64,000 nt of DNA. Origin: Thalassobaculaceae bacterium (lineage in GTDB: Bacteria; Pseudomonadota; Alphaproteobacteria; Thalassobaculales; Thalassobaculaceae). The notes beneath the pieces are model-generated. The model ran no database searches, was not told where the DNA came from, and worked only from the letters and a program-made list of their open reading frames with translations. Both the position numbers and the translations under genes were made by a program. Positions 61,393 through 64,000 of the stretch are shown one piece after another; the first letter of the stretch is position 1, and each line of letters begins with the position of its first letter. The stretch is taken from NCBI GenBank assembly GCA_029212785.1, contig JARGOG010000006.1, positions 44,282 through 108,281 on the forward strand, read 5' to 3'.

Positions 61393-62925
61393 CTAGTAGT
61401 GCTCCGGAACCCGGTCTTCGGCGACGTAGTTGGTGAACTTGGTCGTCGAGCCATCGAAATGCAGAGTGACCGCGCCCGTCGGGCCGTGGCGCTGCTTGGA
61501 GATGATCACCTCGGCCTTGCCGTGGGCGTACTCGCAGCGCTCCTTCCACTGGTCGTAACGGTCGTGGAATTTTTCCGCGCTTTCCTCCACCCGCTGAATC
61601 GGTTCCGCCTTCTGCAGGTAGTAATCCTCGCGGTAGATGAACATGACGATATCGGCGTCCTGCTCGATCGACCCGGATTCACGCAGGTCGGCGAGGACCG
61701 GGCGCTTGTCCTCGCGCTGTTCGACCGCGCGGCTGAGCTGGGACAAGGCGAGGACGGGCACGTCCAACTCCTTGGCGATGGCCTTGAGGCCCTGCGAGAT
61801 CGCCGAGATCTCCTGCACGCGGTTGTCGACGCGCGCACCCGGAGACGGTCGCATGAGCTGCAGATAGTCGACCACGATCAGCGCCAGCCCGTGCTGGCGC
61901 TTCAGCCGCCGCGCCCGGGTGCGCAAGGTGGAGATTGGAATCGCCGGCGTGTCGTCGATGAACATCGGCGCCCGCTCCAGATCCTGGCTCGCCTCGACCA
62001 GCTTGCCGAAATCCTCGTTGTCGAGCTGACCGCGTCGCAGCTTCTCGGAGGCGATGCCGGTGCGCTCGGACAGGATACGGGTGGCGAGCTGCTCGGCCGA
62101 CATTTCGAGCGAGAAGAAGGCGACCGGCTGCGGCGGCGTTCCCGGCTCGTTCATCGACGCCGTGGCGATGTGGAAGGCGATGTTGGAGGCCAGCGTCGAC
62201 TTGCCCATGGCAGGGCGCGCGGCGAGGATCAGAAGGTCCGAGGGGTGCAGGCCGCCGAGCAGGTTGTCGATATCGATCAGCCCGGTCGAATAGCCGGCGA
62301 GGCCGCCCTCGCGCTTGTATGCCGCTTCCGCCATGGATACGGATTCGAGCAGGGCGATTTTCAGTTCCTTCAGCCCGTTCTCGCCCTCACCGGTCTCGGC
62401 CAGGGTGAACAACTGGTTTTCGGCCTTCTCGATCAGTTCCTGGGCGGCGGTGTCGATGTCGCGGTCGAAGGCGTCGTTGACCACCATCTCGCCGATATCG
62501 ATCAGCTCCCGGCGCAGGAAGCAGTCACGAATTTCGCGGCCGTAATCCGCAGCGTTGATGACCGTGACGACGGAGGCGGCGAGCTTGACCAGATACTGGG
62601 CCCCGCCGACCTCGGCGAGCGCCTCGTCCTGGTCGAACAGGCCTTTGAGGGTGACTGGCGTGGCGATCTGGCCGCGGTCGATCAGCTTGCCGCAGGACGC
62701 GAAGATGCGGCCATGGACCGGATCGGCGAAATGGTCGGGGCGCAGGAACTCGCTGACCCGTTCATAGGCGCGGTTATTCACCAGGATGGCACCCAGCAAC
62801 GCCTGCTCGGCCTCCAGATTGTGCGGCGGCTCGCGGTAGGATGACACGGGCGCGCCGTTCTCCGTGGGGGCGAAGGCGCCAACCGGGCCAGGGAAGGGGG
62901 CGATGCTGGACTCGGGATCGGACAT
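61393..62925 (-). CDS. dnaB: Replicative DNA helicase DnaB
   Basis: This 510-residue hexameric helicase has the N-terminal helical domain (PPHNLEAEQALLGAILVNN) and a RecA-like motor with Walker A (ARPAMGKST) and the DYLQLM motif. The start at 62925 matches the family; the in-frame extension to 63012 is not used. dnaB here is separated from alr by about 3.8 kb of accessory genes. Confidence 0.96.
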   Translation of the reverse strand: MSDPESSIAPFPGPVGAFAPTENGAPVSSYREPPHNLEAEQALLGAILVNNRAYERVSEFLRPDHFADPVHGRIFASCGKLIDRGQIATPVTLKGLFDQDEALAEVGGAQYLVKLAASVVTVINAADYGREIRDCFLRRELIDIGEMVVNDAFDRDIDTAAQELIEKAENQLFTLAETGEGENGLKELKIALLESVSMAEAAYKREGGLAGYSTGLIDIDNLLGGLHPSDLLILAARPAMGKSTLASNIAFHIATASMNEPGTPPQPVAFFSLEMSAEQLATRILSERTGIASEKLRRGQLDNEDFGKLVEASQDLERAPMFIDDTPAIPISTLRTRARRLKRQHGLALIVVDYLQLMRPSPGARVDNRVQEISAISQGLKAIAKELDVPVLALSQLSRAVEQREDKRPVLADLRESGSIEQDADIVMFIYREDYYLQKAEPIQRVEESAEKFHDRYDQWKERCEYAHGKAEVIISKQRHGPTGAVTLHFDGSTTKFTNYVAEDRVPEHY

Positions 62926-63158
62926 GGCGAGGCAACTCGGCTTTGCTGTTCGTTTTCCCTCAGGACAGACTCTAACGCATAGCCCCTTCGACCCCCGAAT
63001 GGCGAGCGCCATGCACGGTGTGATGAAGAAAATACCGGGGACGGAATCAGGGCTTAGCTGTGGATTGTTTGCCGTGGCCTCGGGCCGCTCTAGGATTATG
63101 CGACTCGGCGCATGTGAATGAAACGCGGGCGGAACGAGCGCCCGGAACGGAGGGGGCG

Positions 63159-63536
63159 ATGGACGGACTGATCAGCCATGTCTCGCTGGGGGTCGACGAT
63201 CTGGAGACCGCCAGCGCCTTCTACGACGCGCTGCTGACGGCGATCGGCGCCCGACGGCTGTACACGATGGACGCGGCGATCGCCTGGGGACGCAAGGTCC
63301 CGGAATTCTGGGTCGGCCTGCCGATCGACGGCAAGCCGGCCGGCGCCGGCAACGGAACCCATGTCGCCTTCCTCTGCGTGGGACCGGACCAGGTTCGCGC
63401 TGGCTACGCGGCGGGCCTGGCGGCCGGCGGCAGCAGCGACGGCGCCCCGGGGCCGCGTCCGGAATATACCGACGGCTACTATGCCGCTTTCCTGCGCGAT
63501 CCTTTCGGCAACAAGGTCGAGGTGCATTCGCTCTAG
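63159..63536 (+). CDS. VOC-family (glyoxalase/bleomycin-resistance fold) protein
   Basis: This 125-residue protein has the vicinal-oxygen-chelate pattern: ISHVSLGVDDLETASAFYDALL at the N-terminus, GTHVAFLCVG in the middle and YYAAFLRDPFGNKVEVHSL at the end, with metal-binding His and Glu in conserved places. The substrate is unknown. The start at 63159 has AGGGGGCG upstream. Confidence 0.85.
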   Translation: MDGLISHVSLGVDDLETASAFYDALLTAIGARRLYTMDAAIAWGRKVPEFWVGLPIDGKPAGAGNGTHVAFLCVGPDQVRAGYAAGLAAGGSSDGAPGPRPEYTDGYYAAFLRDPFGNKVEVHSL

Positions 63537-63556
63537 ACCGGGCGGGGAGGCGTCCG

Positions 63557-64000
63557 CTACCCCAGCCGCCGGCGCAGCCAGTCGGTCAGGTGCTCCATCG
63601 CCAGCACGATCACGAAGATCGCCAGGATGATGGCCGAGGCCTTGGGGTACTGGAACAGCTCGAACGCCGTCTTCAACTCCTGACCGATGCCGCCGGCGCC
63701 GACGATGCCGAGCACCACCGAGGAGCGCACCGAGAGTTCCAGCGCGAACAGCGAGGTGTTGATGAAGGACGGCATGCATTGCGGCACCACGGCGGCGGCC
63801 AGGATGTCGATCCGCCGCGCGCCGACCGCCTCCAGCGCCTCGCGCGGACGCTTGTCGCTGTCCTCCATCGCCTCGGCGAAGAACCTCCCGCAGAAACCGG
63901 CCGTGTCGACGATGATGGTCAGGGTGCCGGCGATCGCCCCGAGGCCGACGGCGGAGACGAAGAACAGCGCCCAGACCAGGTCCGGCACCGTGCGGAACAG
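63557..64000 (-). CDS. PhnE-like phosphonate ABC-transporter permease, C-terminal part (cut by window edge)
   Basis: The minus-strand frame is open at the right edge, so the N-terminal part is missing. The visible residues (LFRTVPDLVWALFFV, then the ABC-permease EAA-like loop EALEAVGARRIDIL and SSVVLGIVGAGGIG) match PhnE-type permeases for phosphonates or phosphite. The other transporter genes would lie beyond the edge. Confidence 0.85.
   Translation of the reverse strand: MFRTVPDLVWALFFVSAVGLGAIAGTLTIIVDTAGFCGRFFAEAMEDSDKRPREALEAVGARRIDILAAAVVPQCMPSFINTSLFALELSVRSSVVLGIVGAGGIGQELKTAFELFQYPKASAIILAIFVIVLAMEHLTDWLRRRLG

Overview
This is a GC-rich chromosomal segment from a free-living alphaproteobacterium, most likely Rhodospirillales-like. 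That placement is inferred from gene content and order: dnaB, alr, radA, cvpA and purF lie in the usual alphaproteobacterial order, a BamB/YfgM-like pair precedes der, the small family proteins DUF3126 and DUF2794 are present, and TRAP and quaternary-amine type genes are common. Genes are dense, start sites mostly have clear Shine-Dalgarno (SD) sequences, and I see no rRNA, tRNA, IS element, prophage or CRISPR array.

Layout. 1-9 kb: the end of an aminoglycoside-phosphotransferase-like gene, a gamma-butyrobetaine-hydroxylase-like dioxygenase with a divergent LysR regulator, then a second LysR gene divergent from a complete branched-chain 2-oxoacid dehydrogenase operon (E1 alpha, E1 beta, E2, E3). 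9-15.3 kb: a large DUF4347/RTX protein, a second gamma-butyrobetaine-hydroxylase-like enzyme and a Tat-exported solute-binding protein with no permease genes beside it. 15.5-23.7 kb: threonine aldolase, an orphan Phd/YefM antitoxin, an Atm1-type ABC exporter, a FadL-type porin, an AceE-like single-chain E1 enzyme and a diheme cytochrome c. 23.8-29.1 kb: homogentisate dioxygenase, a PAS-like protein and a DctP-DctQ-DctM TRAP transporter. 29.1-33.3 kb: a secreted double PRC-barrel protein and a four-gene operon (DUF3830, racemase-like, PuuE-like deacetylase/allantoinase, 2-oxoglutarate oxygenase) that may encode an uncharacterised ureide or cyclic-amide pathway. 33.5-43.2 kb: acetyltransferase, guaA, a nucleoside hydrolase and several small conserved or hypothetical proteins. 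43.4-47.8 kb: YfgM-like protein, BamB, Der and a cupin. 48-50.4 kb: an orphan membrane histidine kinase. 50.4-57.6 kb, minus strand: alr, mlaE, mlaF, radA, cvpA, purF and an SDR. 57.6-61.3 kb: accessory genes between alr and dnaB, including an AT-rich two-gene cassette with a CRP-like box and a 25-codon ORF whose SD is complementary to the whole 16S tail. 61.4-64 kb: dnaB, a VOC protein and the end of a PhnE-like permease.

Together the genes suggest a heterotroph that uses amino-acid carbon skeletons (branched-chain 2-oxoacids, tyrosine via homogentisate, threonine), quaternary amines and carboxylates taken up by TRAP and ABC systems, alongside housekeeping purine, cell-wall, outer-membrane and replication functions. 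The observations I would follow first are the DUF3830 operon, the 61.17 kb mini-ORF, the AT-rich CRP-box cassette and the caspase-like dyad of the DUF4347/RTX protein.
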